DNA of 64,000 bases from Alphaproteobacteria bacterium (GCA_002401695.1 NVTV01000001.1:1-64000), one strand, 5' to 3'; shown: positions 27,998 through 37,220, counted from the first letter of the stretch. Translations and numbers: made by a program. The notes: generated by a model from the sequence alone, not told the origin.

Positions 27998-28138
27998 TTA
28001 CTCTCGCTCCATCCAGCTATTTAATGCAAAAAATATAAATAAACCGAATAGAAACAAACACATAGAGAATATAAGAGGCTTACGTTCTTTTTCGTCAAAA
28101 AATGCAGAAATAAGAACTAATATTGAAAGCTTGAACAT
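27998..28138 (-). CDS. 46-residue membrane peptide directly after sufB
   Basis: The ATG at 28138 shares one base with the sufB stop (TGATG), and the stop (27998-28000) abuts the next start. The frame encodes 46 residues: a hydrophobic N-terminus ([14 protein letters not shown]), a charged DEKERK turn, then a second hydrophobic stretch (FSMCLFLFGLFIFFALNSW). The head-to-tail packing on both sides is the main evidence that it is translated. Function unknown. Confidence 0.6.
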   Translation of the reverse strand: MFKLSILVLISAFFDEKERKPLIFSMCLFLFGLFIFFALNSWMERE

Positions 28139-29613
28139 CACCCAACACTCCCTTCCAGACTAATCGCAATTAGCTTCTGCGCCTCAACGGCGAATTCCAT
28201 GGGTAAATGCTGCATCACTTCGCGGGCGAAGCCGTTTACAATAAGGGCAATGGCATCTTCTTCACTTAAGCCGCGTTGCATGCAGTAGAATAGCTGATCT
28301 TCGGAGATTTTTGAGGTTGTGGCTTCGTGCCCTAAACTCGCGCTTTGATTACGGCTTTCGATATAAGGCACGGTATGCGCGCCGCATTGATCGCCGATAA
28401 GCAAACTGTCACACACCGTGAAATTCTTTGCGCCATCCGCATTGGGCATAATTTTAACAACGCCGCGATAGGTATTATTGCTGCGCCCTGCACTGATCCC
28501 CTTAGAGATAATACGGCTGGTGGTGTTTTTGCCGATATGGATCATTTTCGTGCCTGTATCGGCCTGCTGCCTGCCGTTTGTGATGGCAACGGAATAAAAC
28601 TCCCCCACCGAATTATCACCCTTTAGGATACAAGATGGATATTTCCATGTAATCGCCGAGCCTGTCTCCACTTGCGTCCAACTGATCTTGGAATTGCGGC
28701 CTTCGCACAGGCCTCGCTTGGTTACGAAATTATAAATCCCGCCCTTACCCGTTTCAGGATCACCCGGATACCAATTTTGAACGGTGGAATATTTGATCTC
28801 CGCATCTTCATGGGCAACCAGTTCAACAATTGCGGCGTGGAGTTGGTTCTCATCACGCATCGGCGCGGTGCAACCCTCCAGATATGACACGTAAGAGCCC
28901 TTATCCGCGATAATCAATGTGCGTTCAAACTGCCCTGTATTCAGCTCATTAATACGGAAATAGGTTGATAGTTCCATTGGGCAACGCACACCCGGCGGAA
29001 TGTAGACAAAGCTGCCATCTGTGAAAACGGCACTGTTCAGGCAGGCGTGCTTATTATCCGAATATGGCACAATAGAGCCCATATATTTTTTCACCAAATC
29101 AGGATGCTCTTTTATCGCCTCCGAAATGGAACAAAAAATAACACCATGTTTTCTAAGCTCTTTTTTGAACGTCGTAGCAACGGACACGGAATCAAACACC
29201 ACATCCACAGCAACAGGTGTACGGTTTTTTACCCCCGCAAGAATTTCTTGCTCGCGCAATGGGATACCCAGCTTTGAATAGGTCTCCAACAAAATAGGGT
29301 CAACATCATCCAGAGATTCCGGCGCATTCTCCATAGATTTTGGCGCGGCATAATAGTAGGAATCTTGGTAATTTATTGGCTTGAAATCAACCTTTGCCCA
29401 TGTCGGCTCGGGCATTTTCAACCAATGCGCATAGGCCTTTAAACGGCGATCCAGCATCCATTGCGGTTCTTCCTTCTTCGCGGAAATAAAGCGTACAATA
29501 TCCTCATTCAGCCCTTTTGGTGCCTTTTCTGTTTCAATATCGGTAACAAAGCCCGCCTCGTAAACACCAGACAGCGCATTAACTTGTGCAATTGTTTCAT
29601 CAGTAGCTGCCAT
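28138..29613 (-). CDS. sufB: SufBCD scaffold subunit SufB
   Basis: SufB is the platform on which Fe-S clusters are built in the Suf system. The protein has the diagnostic segments [43 protein letters not shown], and the C-terminal [20 protein letters not shown]. The ATG at 29613 gives 491 residues and the normal N-terminus. The frame is open to 29673, but that part lies inside the regulator gene. The start overlaps the end of the Rrf2 gene by 14 bp. Confidence 0.95.
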   Translation of the reverse strand: MAATDETIAQVNALSGVYEAGFVTDIETEKAPKGLNEDIVRFISAKKEEPQWMLDRRLKAYAHWLKMPEPTWAKVDFKPINYQDSYYYAAPKSMENAPESLDDVDPILLETYSKLGIPLREQEILAGVKNRTPVAVDVVFDSVSVATTFKKELRKHGVIFCSISEAIKEHPDLVKKYMGSIVPYSDNKHACLNSAVFTDGSFVYIPPGVRCPMELSTYFRINELNTGQFERTLIIADKGSYVSYLEGCTAPMRDENQLHAAIVELVAHEDAEIKYSTVQNWYPGDPETGKGGIYNFVTKRGLCEGRNSKISWTQVETGSAITWKYPSCILKGDNSVGEFYSVAITNGRQQADTGTKMIHIGKNTTSRIISKGISAGRSNNTYRGVVKIMPNADGAKNFTVCDSLLIGDQCGAHTVPYIESRNQSASLGHEATTSKISEDQLFYCMQRGLSEEDAIALIVNGFAREVMQHLPMEFAVEAQKLIAISLEGSVG

Positions 29614-30043
29614 AGTGACGCTGTTCCTTTTCTTTATTATGCATCCCACCGGCCATATCAGCCAGTGTGACATTACTCAGCACACCTCGAATAGCAGTAT
29701 TCACACCATCCCATCGTCCGCGTATAGAACAAACATCGCTTAAAACACAGTCAGGCTCATTCCCATTGGCGCAATCTGTAATCGCAATTGGGCCGTCAAT
29801 CGCGTTAATGATTTGTTCAACAGAGATATCTTGCGGCGAAGCAGCCAAAGAATATCCACCATTAGAACCACGCCTTGAGATAACAATTCCTGCCTGCACC
29901 AAGGCTTTCAACACTTTAGAAATTGTTGGCTCGGTCAGTTTCATTTCCTGCGCTAAGCCAGATACACTCATGCAAGATTTCGTTTGCATCAGCTCTACCA
30001 ACACAACCACAGCATAATCAGACATTCTTGTAATCTTAAGCAT
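29600..30043 (-). CDS. Rrf2-family Fe-S-sensing regulator of the suf operon
   Basis: The 147-residue protein has the Rrf2 winged helix ([41 protein letters not shown]). Three cysteines at 91, 99 and 105 match the spacing known for the iron regulator RirA (C-x7-C-x5-C), not the x5/x5 spacing of IscR. It also resembles the SUF-specific regulators of the same family. It is the first gene of the suf operon and overlaps sufB, so it probably controls its own operon through the dyad at 30056-30072. Confidence 0.88.
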   Translation of the reverse strand: MLKITRMSDYAVVVLVELMQTKSCMSVSGLAQEMKLTEPTISKVLKALVQAGIVISRRGSNGGYSLAASPQDISVEQIINAIDGPIAITDCANGNEPDCVLSDVCSIRGRWDGVNTAIRGVLSNVTLADMAGGMHNKEKEQRHYGSY

Positions 30044-30055
30044 AAAACACCATAC

Positions 30056-30072
30056 AGGACTAATTTCGTCCT
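30056..30072. promoter_or_regulatory. Dyad in front of the suf operon, candidate Rrf2 operator
   Basis: AGGAC (30056-30060), seven bases, GTCCT (30068-30072) form a symmetrical site 13 bp before the regulator start. Its core resembles the GAC-N7-GTC dyads described for IscR/Rrf2-type sites in alphaproteobacteria. The match was recalled, not computed. Confidence 0.5.
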
Positions 30073-30120
30073 TTTTCTCACTTTATCCGGAATAATTCAA
30101 GAGGAAATGCAAAAAAATAG

Positions 30121-31698
30121 CTATTTAGTCGCATCAAACTTAATCTCTTTGTATTTTTCTTCTGCGTCACTTAAATGCCACGCATTACGTGCTAAAAAAA
30201 CAGGGTCGCCATCATGGTCTTTGGCAATGGCCACTTGGTTCGCATCAATAAATTTTTTCAGCATAGAGCTATCTTCGCATGAAATCCAACGCGCTGTATA
30301 AAGGCTTGTCACCTCGAATTTCACCGGAATATCATATTCACTACGAATACGATCACGCAGCACTTCAAATTGCAGCGGCCCGACAACACCAACGATCCAA
30401 TCAGGATCACTATAGGGTTTAAATACGCGTGCTGCGCCTTCCTCGGCCAATTGCTCTAACGCTTTACCCAAATGCTTGGCTTTTAATGGGTCTTCCGCAC
30501 GGGCACGTTGCATGTATTCAGGGGCAAAACTTGGTATGCCTGTAAAGACAAGTTCCTCGCCCTCGGTCAACGCATCCCCAATCCGCAAACCACCATAATT
30601 CGGCAAGCCGATAATATCACCCGCATACGCTTCTTCCGCGACTTCACGATCTTGCGCCAAAAATAATTGCGGCGAATGCATTGTTAACATTTTGCCCGAA
30701 CGTAGATGCTTGAGCTTCATCCCCTTACGGAACTTTCCCGAGCATACACGTGTAAAAGCAATACGATCACGATGCTTCGGATCCATGTTTGCCTGAATTT
30801 TAAAAACAAAGGCTGTGACTTTGGGTTCGTCGGGCTTAATTTCTCTGGATTGCGTCGTTTGTGAACATGGAGACGGCGCAAATTTAGCCAAGCCATCCAG
30901 TAACTCACGTACACCGAAATTATTCACCGCGCTGCCGAAGAATACCGGAGTCATACCGCCTTTTAGAAAACTCTCTATATCGAACGCTGGAAAAACACCG
31001 CGCACCATTTCAACTTCTTCACGTAACGTTGCCACCACATCCGCAGGCAATAGCTCATCAATTTTAGGATCATCCAACCCTGAACATTCAATCGCCGCGC
31101 TTAAGGCCTCGCCTTTGCTACGCTCAAACAAGACCAGCTTATCTTCCAATAAGTTATAACACCCCTTGAAATCGCGCCCCATACCAATCGGCCAACTTGC
31201 CGGTACAATCTCCAGCGCAAGTTTTTCTTCAATTTCATCCAGAAGATCAAACGGGTCTTGCCCATCTCTGTCCATTTTATTGATGAACGTAATGATCGGA
31301 ATATCTCGCAGGCGACAGACTTCAAACAGTTTAAGGGTTTGTTTCTCAATCCCCTTGGCACAATCCAGCACCATAATCGCGCTATCCACCGCGGTTAGTG
31401 TTCTATACGTATCTTCAGAGAAATCTTCATGCCCGGGCGTATCCAGCAAATTATAGGTAATACCATCATTCACAAATGTCATAACAGAAGATGTCACTGA
31501 AATCCCGCGTTCCTGCTCGACCTTCATCCAGTCTGAACGTGCGCGACGACGGGCACCTTTTGCCTTGACCATACCTGCCATTTGGATTGCACCACCAAAC
31601 AACAGCAGCTTTTCAGTCAGCGTGGTTTTACCCGCATCAGGGTGCGAGATAATGCCGAACGTTCTGCGGCTTTCTATGATTTTGGATAATGCAGACAT
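30121..31698 (-). CDS. prfC: Peptide chain release factor 3
   Basis: RF3 is a GTPase that recycles RF1 and RF2 from the ribosome. G1 SHPDAGKTTLTEK, the switch region with RGISVTSSVM, LDTPGHEDFSEDTYR and NKMDRDG are the classic RF3 motifs. Downstream domains include GPLQFEVLRDRIRSEYDIPV. The length of 525 residues is normal. A TTG lies just before the ATG at 31698, and the ATG is preferred. It is separated from the Rrf2 gene by 77 bp holding the suf dyad. Confidence 0.95.
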   Translation of the reverse strand: MSALSKIIESRRTFGIISHPDAGKTTLTEKLLLFGGAIQMAGMVKAKGARRRARSDWMKVEQERGISVTSSVMTFVNDGITYNLLDTPGHEDFSEDTYRTLTAVDSAIMVLDCAKGIEKQTLKLFEVCRLRDIPIITFINKMDRDGQDPFDLLDEIEEKLALEIVPASWPIGMGRDFKGCYNLLEDKLVLFERSKGEALSAAIECSGLDDPKIDELLPADVVATLREEVEMVRGVFPAFDIESFLKGGMTPVFFGSAVNNFGVRELLDGLAKFAPSPCSQTTQSREIKPDEPKVTAFVFKIQANMDPKHRDRIAFTRVCSGKFRKGMKLKHLRSGKMLTMHSPQLFLAQDREVAEEAYAGDIIGLPNYGGLRIGDALTEGEELVFTGIPSFAPEYMQRARAEDPLKAKHLGKALEQLAEEGAARVFKPYSDPDWIVGVVGPLQFEVLRDRIRSEYDIPVKFEVTSLYTARWISCEDSSMLKKFIDANQVAIAKDHDGDPVFLARNAWHLSDAEEKYKEIKFDATK

Positions 31699-31728
31699 CA
31701 AGTATGTCCCTTAACTACGCAAAGCAGC

Positions 31729-31857
31729 TTAAAATGTTTGTTGGATTTTATCACCGACTTTAGAGATATCGCGCCCTGCGCCATCAAGAGTACTGGAACA
31801 TGCGTTAAGAGCCGCACCAGCGATAAGCAAAACCATCAATCTAAAAATATTTTTCAT
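31729..31857 (-). CDS. Entericidin-like small lipoprotein
   Basis: A 42-residue protein with a signal peptide and lipobox ending LNAC (Cys20), followed by SSTLDGAGRDISKVGDKIQQ. The short, Gly/Asp-containing mature part and the length match entericidin EcnA/EcnB lipoproteins. In E. coli these form a toxin-antidote pair tied to cell lysis in stationary phase. Only one is present here, so a toxin-antidote role is unlikely. AAAGAAC upstream may serve as ribosome site. It lies 30 bp upstream of prfC. Confidence 0.75.
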   Translation of the reverse strand: MKNIFRLMVLLIAGAALNACSSTLDGAGRDISKVGDKIQQTF

Positions 31858-31883
31858 TTTAAGTTCTTTCTATTCTTGTTTAT

Positions 31884-32231
31884 TCAGGAAATAATATCGC
31901 CTTCAAAAGGATTATTCATGTCCCGATCTTCAATTTCAATCACCCATAAATCAGGATCACGAGAGATTGCGCGCTGAATATACTGGTCTGCGTCATGTTC
32001 TTCAACCTGTTCTTTTCGCAAAGCATGCATCCACCCCAATTTACCATCCAGATCACGTTGCTGTATCAAAAGATTGCAAGGCCCTGACAAGCTATTAATC
32101 TTCAAAAGAACAGTGCCCGTATTTCGCTCTCCGCGCTGCTGGATATAATAGAATATACCACGATCATTCAACGGCTTTAACTGTGCTTCTATCCATAAAT
32201 GGACAGGCAAACGTGCCTCTTCCTCATACAT
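31884..32231 (-). CDS. DUF1491-family protein
   Basis: The 115-residue protein matches the alphaproteobacterial DUF1491 family: LPVHLWIEAQLKPLNDRGI, GTVLLKINSLSGPCNLLIQQRDLDG, and the conserved DPDLWVIEIEDRD near the C-terminus. No function is known. It starts 2 bp after the preceding small CxC gene, so both belong to the fur transcript. Confidence 0.82.
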   Translation of the reverse strand: MYEEEARLPVHLWIEAQLKPLNDRGIFYYIQQRGERNTGTVLLKINSLSGPCNLLIQQRDLDGKLGWMHALRKEQVEEHDADQYIQRAISRDPDLWVIEIEDRDMNNPFEGDIIS

Positions 32232-32233
32232 GG

Positions 32234-32458
32234 CTAATGGAGGCTCTTTTCATTCGTCCAACGCTCAACCGTCAAGGCCTGCGTTAACGCGGAGTCCTCA
32301 GGGTGATGATAGCCATAAATTATTTTAGCCGCTTCCAGCGCAGTTTTCTCCGGCTCTCCCGCATCAATAAGGCCACCATAGGCACGCATCACCGCACCAT
32401 AACATTTACAGTCCGCGGCTTTTTTCACACCCTTTTGTATCGGTATATTACAGGACAT
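32234..32458 (-). CDS. Small CxC protein coupled to fur
   Basis: Not recognised. The ATG at 32458 lies 4 nt after the fur stop, giving 74 residues. It has no signal peptide, so it is probably cytoplasmic. C3-x13-C17-x-C19 with the core DCKCYG resembles one half-module of the exported tandem-CxC proteins in this window (DCKCFG at 24070). The frame is open upstream to 32512, but that part lies inside fur. Position suggests expression together with fur and a possible link to iron. Confidence 0.65.
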   Translation of the reverse strand: MSCNIPIQKGVKKAADCKCYGAVMRAYGGLIDAGEPEKTALEAAKIIYGYHHPEDSALTQALTVERWTNEKSLH

Positions 32459-32462
32459 AGCA

Positions 32463-32873
32463 TTACTTCTCACTTTTAAGTTTTTTTCCATACAGCTCAA
32501 GACGGTGGTCAATCAGTTCGTAACCAAGATCACGGGCAATTTTTTCTTTTAGTTTTTCAAGTTCTTCATTTTGAAATTCGATAACCTGCCCCGTCTCAAG
32601 GTCAACAAGGTGATGATGGTGCTCTGAATTCACTTCATAACGGGAATAACCCTCTTGAAATTCATGGCGCACAACCAATTCCATCTCATCAAGAAGGCTA
32701 AGCGTTCTATAAACTGTGGCTATACTAATAGATGAATCCAGAGCCTTCGCCCGGTCATAAACATCCTCGACAGACGGATGATCATCCGCAGTGCCCAAAA
32801 CTTGTAAAATAACCCGCCGCTGACCTGTCATTTTCAAACCAGCTTCTACACAACGTTGTTCAAGATTAGACAT
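32463..32873 (-). CDS. fur: Fur/Mur-family metal-responsive regulator
   Basis: The 136-residue protein has the Fur winged helix (MTGQRRVILQVLG, ISIATVYRTLSLLDEM) and the metal-sensing segment SRYEVNSEHHHHLVDLETGQ. ELEKLKEKIARDLGYELIDHRLELYGKK is the typical alphaproteobacterial C-terminus. In this class Fur may respond to iron or manganese (Mur), which the sequence cannot decide, and the window also has a dedicated MntR. It is followed by the small CxC gene and DUF1491 with almost no gaps. Confidence 0.92.
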   Translation of the reverse strand: MSNLEQRCVEAGLKMTGQRRVILQVLGTADDHPSVEDVYDRAKALDSSISIATVYRTLSLLDEMELVVRHEFQEGYSRYEVNSEHHHHLVDLETGQVIEFQNEELEKLKEKIARDLGYELIDHRLELYGKKLKSEK

Positions 32874-32962
32874 ATCATGGATTCCTATTCAATATTTCTG
32901 AACAAGCATCATAAAAGCGGAAAGAAGATGGTGCAAGAGAATTTGTTATTGTTGGTTTAGAA

Positions 32963-34477
32963 TTAAGATTTAACCCTACTGGCAGGTATTGTAAATCGCA
33001 CCACCGTGCCCACGCCCAGTTCAGATTCCAATTCGAAGATACCGCCGTGCAATTCAACCATAGCCTTGGCCAAGGGCAGCCCCAATCCCGTTCCTTGCTG
33101 ACCGGAAATACGTTTTTCAGGGGTATCATTGACCTGCCCGAAAGGCTCTAAAGCCGTGCTTATTTTTTCCTCCGAAATTCCCTGTCCCTCATCTTTAATT
33201 GCGATTTGCAGGTCGCCATCCTTCAGAAATTTTGTAGAAACCCGAATTTGTGATCCTTGGGGGGAAAATTTAATCGCATTTGACATCAGATTAATAATAA
33301 CCTGCCTAATCAACCTGTAATCCGCATGAACAACCAAAACTTCGTCACTGATGTCCCGTACAATTTCAATATTACTAGAAAAAACACGAGAGCTAAGCAT
33401 ACGTGAAACAGACACGATCATATCATGGACATCAAAATCATCCTCAAGCAACTCAATGCGGCCTGCCTCGATTTTAGACATATCCAAAACCTCATTAATA
33501 ATATCCAGCAAGTGTTCTGCACTCATATGGATATCACCGAGATATTCCTTATACTTATCATTACCAATTGCGCCAAAGGTCTCGTTCTTCATCAATTCCG
33601 AAAATCCGATAATAGCATTGAGAGGTGTACGCAACTCATGGCTCATATTCGCCAAAAACGTAGATTTTGCATGGTTGGCTGTATCTGCCTGATCTTTCGC
33701 AAAACGCAATGATTGCTCCATCTGTTTGCGCAATGTAATATCCATCATTGTCGTAACAAGAAATTTTCTATTCTGGCTAAGTTTTAAAGTTGCCGATGTA
33801 AACAACACATTTGCAACACCGCCATCTTTGCGTAAAATTTTTGATTCACCCGTACTGCGCACTCCAACACTGATAAATTTCTTATGATTAACACGGGTGC
33901 GCTCTTTTTCATCTTCACTAACCAGTGTCGTAAATTCTTTACCTATAATCTCATCTCTGGCCCAGCCATAAGTCCGTATAAAACTATCATTCACCCGAAC
34001 GATATTCCCGCTATCATCTGATACAATAATACCAACTTCACTGACCTCAAAAATAGACGCAAGCAAGGAAATTGCGTCATCGCGCTCTCTTTGCAAGATA
34101 GATTGATCGCGCCCATCAAGTTGCCCCATTATTTCCAGATAAATAACCTCATTATTATCATCTAAAACAGGCGTAACCCAAAACCCATAAACCTTAAGTC
34201 TTCCCGGTATTGTCGGCAAAGACTGAATCATAACAGTACGTTTTCTTGAAAGACACACCTCAAAAGATTGTTCAAAATGACGTGCATTATCTGTATCCAT
34301 GAAATCTTGAATACGGTGGTCTAAAACGGCTTCTTTTTTACAATGGAAATATTCCAGAGCCAGAGCGTTAACCTGTAAAACATGCGACGGGACACCATCA
34401 ACAACCATAACAACAACCCTGGGAATGGGTGATGCATTAAAGAGTCTTTCAAAATTAAAATTGTCACCAACTACCAT
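32963..34477 (-). CDS. PAS-domain sensor histidine kinase (PleC/DivJ/PdhS type)
   Basis: A cytoplasmic 504-residue kinase with no membrane segments. Two PAS-like domains (about 5-125 and 140-255, the second with VSEVGIIVSDDSGNIVRVND) precede the HisKA domain with His280 in FLANMSHELRTPLNAIIGFSE. The HATPase domain follows (NLMSNAIKFSP, DEGQGIS, GTGLGLPLAKAMVELHGG). The phosphorylation motif is that of the alphaproteobacterial PleC/DivJ/PdhS group, which act on DivK and PleD. No response regulator is encoded next to it, and the GGDEF gene lies just upstream. Confidence 0.9.
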   Translation of the reverse strand: MVVGDNFNFERLFNASPIPRVVVMVVDGVPSHVLQVNALALEYFHCKKEAVLDHRIQDFMDTDNARHFEQSFEVCLSRKRTVMIQSLPTIPGRLKVYGFWVTPVLDDNNEVIYLEIMGQLDGRDQSILQRERDDAISLLASIFEVSEVGIIVSDDSGNIVRVNDSFIRTYGWARDEIIGKEFTTLVSEDEKERTRVNHKKFISVGVRSTGESKILRKDGGVANVLFTSATLKLSQNRKFLVTTMMDITLRKQMEQSLRFAKDQADTANHAKSTFLANMSHELRTPLNAIIGFSELMKNETFGAIGNDKYKEYLGDIHMSAEHLLDIINEVLDMSKIEAGRIELLEDDFDVHDMIVSVSRMLSSRVFSSNIEIVRDISDEVLVVHADYRLIRQVIINLMSNAIKFSPQGSQIRVSTKFLKDGDLQIAIKDEGQGISEEKISTALEPFGQVNDTPEKRISGQQGTGLGLPLAKAMVELHGGIFELESELGVGTVVRFTIPASRVKS

Positions 34478-34519
34478 ATGCTCACTTTACATTCATCAGT
34501 ATACTGCCGTGGGGAAAAC

Positions 34520-35440
34520 CTACCTACTTTCGTCCTGAACATAGCGCTGCAAAGGGCTAAGCTCGTGATACTCAAGCACAGTATCTGTTTTTTTATGTCT
34601 TGCATTTTTGAGATCCGCACGCAAGTTCTTAAGAAGATCATTGACGTCATCACCGCCGACAGGTTCTGCAATACAACAAGACATACTCAGGGGTATCTCC
34701 CCTTTTCCTTCCTCAAGTTGAAGCATCACATTTTGTTCTTCCAACTCTCGTCTTAAACGCTCCAATGCTGTTATACCGCCGGAAATATGGGTTTGCTTCA
34801 AGCTTAAAACAAACTCGTCTCCTCCCATGTAATAGGCATCATCAAAAGAGCGTATACTTAATTTAATGAGACCAGCAATCAGCTTAACATAGCCACCACG
34901 CTCATCATACGGCGTGTCCTGACGAATAAGCTGGAAATTATCAAGCCTCATAAATGCGATACAAAAACTTTTCCCTTGGCGTTCCAAACGTTCCAATTCA
35001 CGTTTAATATCAACATAAAGCATATTCTTGCTACGCAACCCTGTTTGAGGATCATAGCCACTGCCATCTTGAAGCAAATCTTTTTCCAAACGGCGAATAT
35101 AAAATAAGAACTCTTCGTAATTGGTTAAAAATTTCTGAAAATCTTTATGAGACGGCTTCTCACGCGTCTCTTTCATGTTGTAAATAAGCACGTCCACAAC
35201 TTTGAATAGATCAGCATGCACAGCACTCAGCTTTTCAACAATTTCAGGCTGGATATCTTTCTCGCGATTGGCATAAACCACCCATTGAGAAAAAGATGTT
35301 GGCTTTTTCAGTTGATGCATCAGATCCATATTTTCCGGATAGAAGAGACACTGAACCAGCATGTGATACCATGCTGTATGATCCTCTAATATCGGCAAAA
35401 GTTTTGCCCAATGCTCATTTTCGTTATATTTCAGTGCCAT
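34520..35440 (-). CDS. DgcZ-like GGDEF protein with degraded active and zinc sites
   Basis: The start at 35440 follows AGAGGAT with 9 nt spacing and gives 306 residues. An earlier ATG at 35539 overlaps tgt. The N-terminal region resembles the CZB zinc domain of E. coli DgcZ: EDHTAWYHM (His21), TSFSQWVVY (Trp53, but no Cys), and AVHADL (His75). The GGDEF domain keeps MGGDEFVL (206-210), but the usual DxDxFKxxND segment reads RLDNFQLIRQD (165-175), so a metal Asp and the substrate Asn are lost. It may bind rather than make c-di-GMP, or be inactive. Confidence 0.78.
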   Translation of the reverse strand: MALKYNENEHWAKLLPILEDHTAWYHMLVQCLFYPENMDLMHQLKKPTSFSQWVVYANREKDIQPEIVEKLSAVHADLFKVVDVLIYNMKETREKPSHKDFQKFLTNYEEFLFYIRRLEKDLLQDGSGYDPQTGLRSKNMLYVDIKRELERLERQGKSFCIAFMRLDNFQLIRQDTPYDERGGYVKLIAGLIKLSIRSFDDAYYMGGDEFVLSLKQTHISGGITALERLRRELEEQNVMLQLEEGKGEIPLSMSCCIAEPVGGDDVNDLLKNLRADLKNARHKKTDTVLEYHELSPLQRYVQDESR

Positions 35441-35517
35441 TACCGTCAAATCCTCTGGGTATGAACAAGAACACGATGATACAATAAATTCGTTAATTCT
35501 CTTTAAAAATTTTCTAT

Positions 35518-36711
35518 TTATTTTAAATTTCCCAACCATTCCTTTTCTAAGGAATCTAAGGTCGAATTAACAATCGCGTCGCGCACTTCGCGCATCAGCA
35601 TATTCATCGTCGCAATATTATGCTGTGCTAAAATTTGTGTGGCAAGCAATTCGTGCGCTTTTAACAAATGATGAATGTACGCTTTTGAAAAATTTTGTGA
35701 CGCAGGAATACCAATATGCTCATCCAAAGGGCTTTCATCCTCACGGTAGCGGGCGTTTTTAAGATTAATGGTTTCCTTTTGCTCACCTTTCACAAAAGCA
35801 GAACCGTGACGTGCCAAACGCGTCGGAATAACGCAATCGAATGTATCGACCCCAAGACGTACAAAGGTAAAAACGTCCTTTATTTTACCGATACCTAGAA
35901 AGTGTACTGGGCGATCTGGATGCACATGCGACATAGAAACAGAGGCAACATCATACATTTCCGCATCGCTACCACCTAAACACCCGCCAATTGCCGTGCC
36001 AAAGAACGGACGATCCGATGTGTATTGCGCAGAAAATTTACGTAAATCCTCATACACACCGCCTTGCACAATCCCATAGACGGCCTGCGCACCATTATCG
36101 TGACGCTCGAATTCCGCCAAACAACGGTCACCCCACCGCAAAGACATCTCCATAGAGCGTGCGGTATAATCCTTATCAACATGATACGGTGTGCATTCGT
36201 CAAACTGCATCAAAAGATCAGCCCCTAATTTTCGCTGAACTTCCATTGAATATTCAGGGGTCAGCTTAATTGTTTGGCCATTCACGTAGGATTTAAAAAC
36301 GCAGCCCTCTTCAGAGATCGAAACAAGATTTCTGTTATTATGCCCCTTATTATTCTTACCCTTAATCTCATTAGCCATCGTCCCCTCACCTAAAGAAAAC
36401 ACCTGAAACCCACCGCTGTCTGTCAACATCGGACCATTCCAATTCATAAATTTATGAAGTCCTCCCATCTTTTCAACCAAGTCTGCACCAGGTTGCAGCA
36501 TAAGATGATAGGTATTAGAGAGAATAATATCGGTTTTTGCTTCTTTCAACTGACACGGAGAAACATTCTTAACCGTGGCTTTCGTCCCGCAAAATATGTA
36601 ATTCGGTGTTTGAATCGTGCCATGTGGCGTTTTCAAAGAACCAACTCGCGCCTGTGACTTTTCATCACGCGCCGTAATATCAAACGAAAATTTTGGATAA
36701 TCAAGCATCAA
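35518..36711 (-). CDS. tgt: Queuine tRNA-ribosyltransferase
   Basis: Tgt inserts the queuosine precursor at the wobble position of tRNAs with GUN anticodons. The motifs include SNTYHLMLQPG, LTDSGGFQVFSL with the catalytic Asp, GIVQGGVYEDLR and the second Asp region DTFDCVIPTRLARHG. The usual CxCxxC-x-H zinc site is not obvious in the C-terminal part. The corresponding stretch reads LKNARYREDESPLDEH, followed by a His. Length (397) is near normal. Confidence 0.92.
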   Translation of the reverse strand: MMLDYPKFSFDITARDEKSQARVGSLKTPHGTIQTPNYIFCGTKATVKNVSPCQLKEAKTDIILSNTYHLMLQPGADLVEKMGGLHKFMNWNGPMLTDSGGFQVFSLGEGTMANEIKGKNNKGHNNRNLVSISEEGCVFKSYVNGQTIKLTPEYSMEVQRKLGADLLMQFDECTPYHVDKDYTARSMEMSLRWGDRCLAEFERHDNGAQAVYGIVQGGVYEDLRKFSAQYTSDRPFFGTAIGGCLGGSDAEMYDVASVSMSHVHPDRPVHFLGIGKIKDVFTFVRLGVDTFDCVIPTRLARHGSAFVKGEQKETINLKNARYREDESPLDEHIGIPASQNFSKAYIHHLLKAHELLATQILAQHNIATMNMLMREVRDAIVNSTLDSLEKEWLGNLK

Positions 36712-36733
36712 AATATGTCCAGCCTATTTAAAA

Positions 36734-36763
36734 CATAAAAAAACCCGCCAATAACAGCGGGTT
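36734..36763 (-). terminator. Rho-independent terminator after rpmB
   Basis: On the minus strand AACCCGC (36763-36757) pairs with GCGGGTT (36748-36742) around an 8-nt loop and runs into a T tract at 36743-36734. It follows rpmB and precedes tgt. Confidence 0.85.
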
Positions 36764-36826
36764 ATCTTCTCTATTTATAACATGTAGAAATCGAAACAAA
36801 CGACCTGAACATATTAAAAACTGTAA

Positions 36827-37111
36827 TTAAGCCGCCAAAGCCGCTTCGACTTGTGCTTTGATCGGGCGAAGAACAGGATCAAGTTTCATTGACGCCGTAT
36901 TCTGCAAATACGCATCGAACCCACCTTTATGCTCAACGGTGCGTATACCGGCCGCAGTTGCGCGTACCTTAACCCAACGATCTAGTACTTCGCTATACAG
37001 GCCTATGTCCTGAATATTGGGAAGAAACTTACGTCTTGTTCTGTTTAGTGCGTGGGAAACGTTGTTTCCGCTCATCACGCCTTTTCCTGTAATCATGCAA
37101 CGACGGCTCAT
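36827..37111 (-). CDS. rpmB: 50S ribosomal protein L28
   Basis: The ATG at 37111 follows AAGGAA and gives 94 residues. [29 protein letters not shown] and [16 protein letters not shown] are standard for L28. Open frame further upstream (to 37291) lies outside the family and is not used. L28 binds 23S rRNA in the large subunit. The gene is a stand-alone unit with its own terminator. Confidence 0.96.
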   Translation of the reverse strand: MSRRCMITGKGVMSGNNVSHALNRTRRKFLPNIQDIGLYSEVLDRWVKVRATAAGIRTVEHKGGFDAYLQNTASMKLDPVLRPIKAQVEAALAA

Positions 37112-37220
37112 AGCCAAATTCCTTATATTATTCTTGTAGTCTTTAAGACAGATGCGGAAAAATAGTCGAAGACGGCATACAAAGTCAAGCATTTCTATAT
37201 AAAAACTACATAATTTTTTA

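Noticed and set aside
31729-31857. Entericidin toxin-antidote pair
   Set aside because: Only one small lipoprotein gene is present; the second member of the pair is absent.
35440-35539. Longer N-terminus of the GGDEF protein from ATG 35539
   Set aside because: It overlaps tgt by 22 bp and AAGGA abuts the ATG with no spacing, whereas the ATG at 35440 has a normal ribosome site and fits the DgcZ N-terminus.
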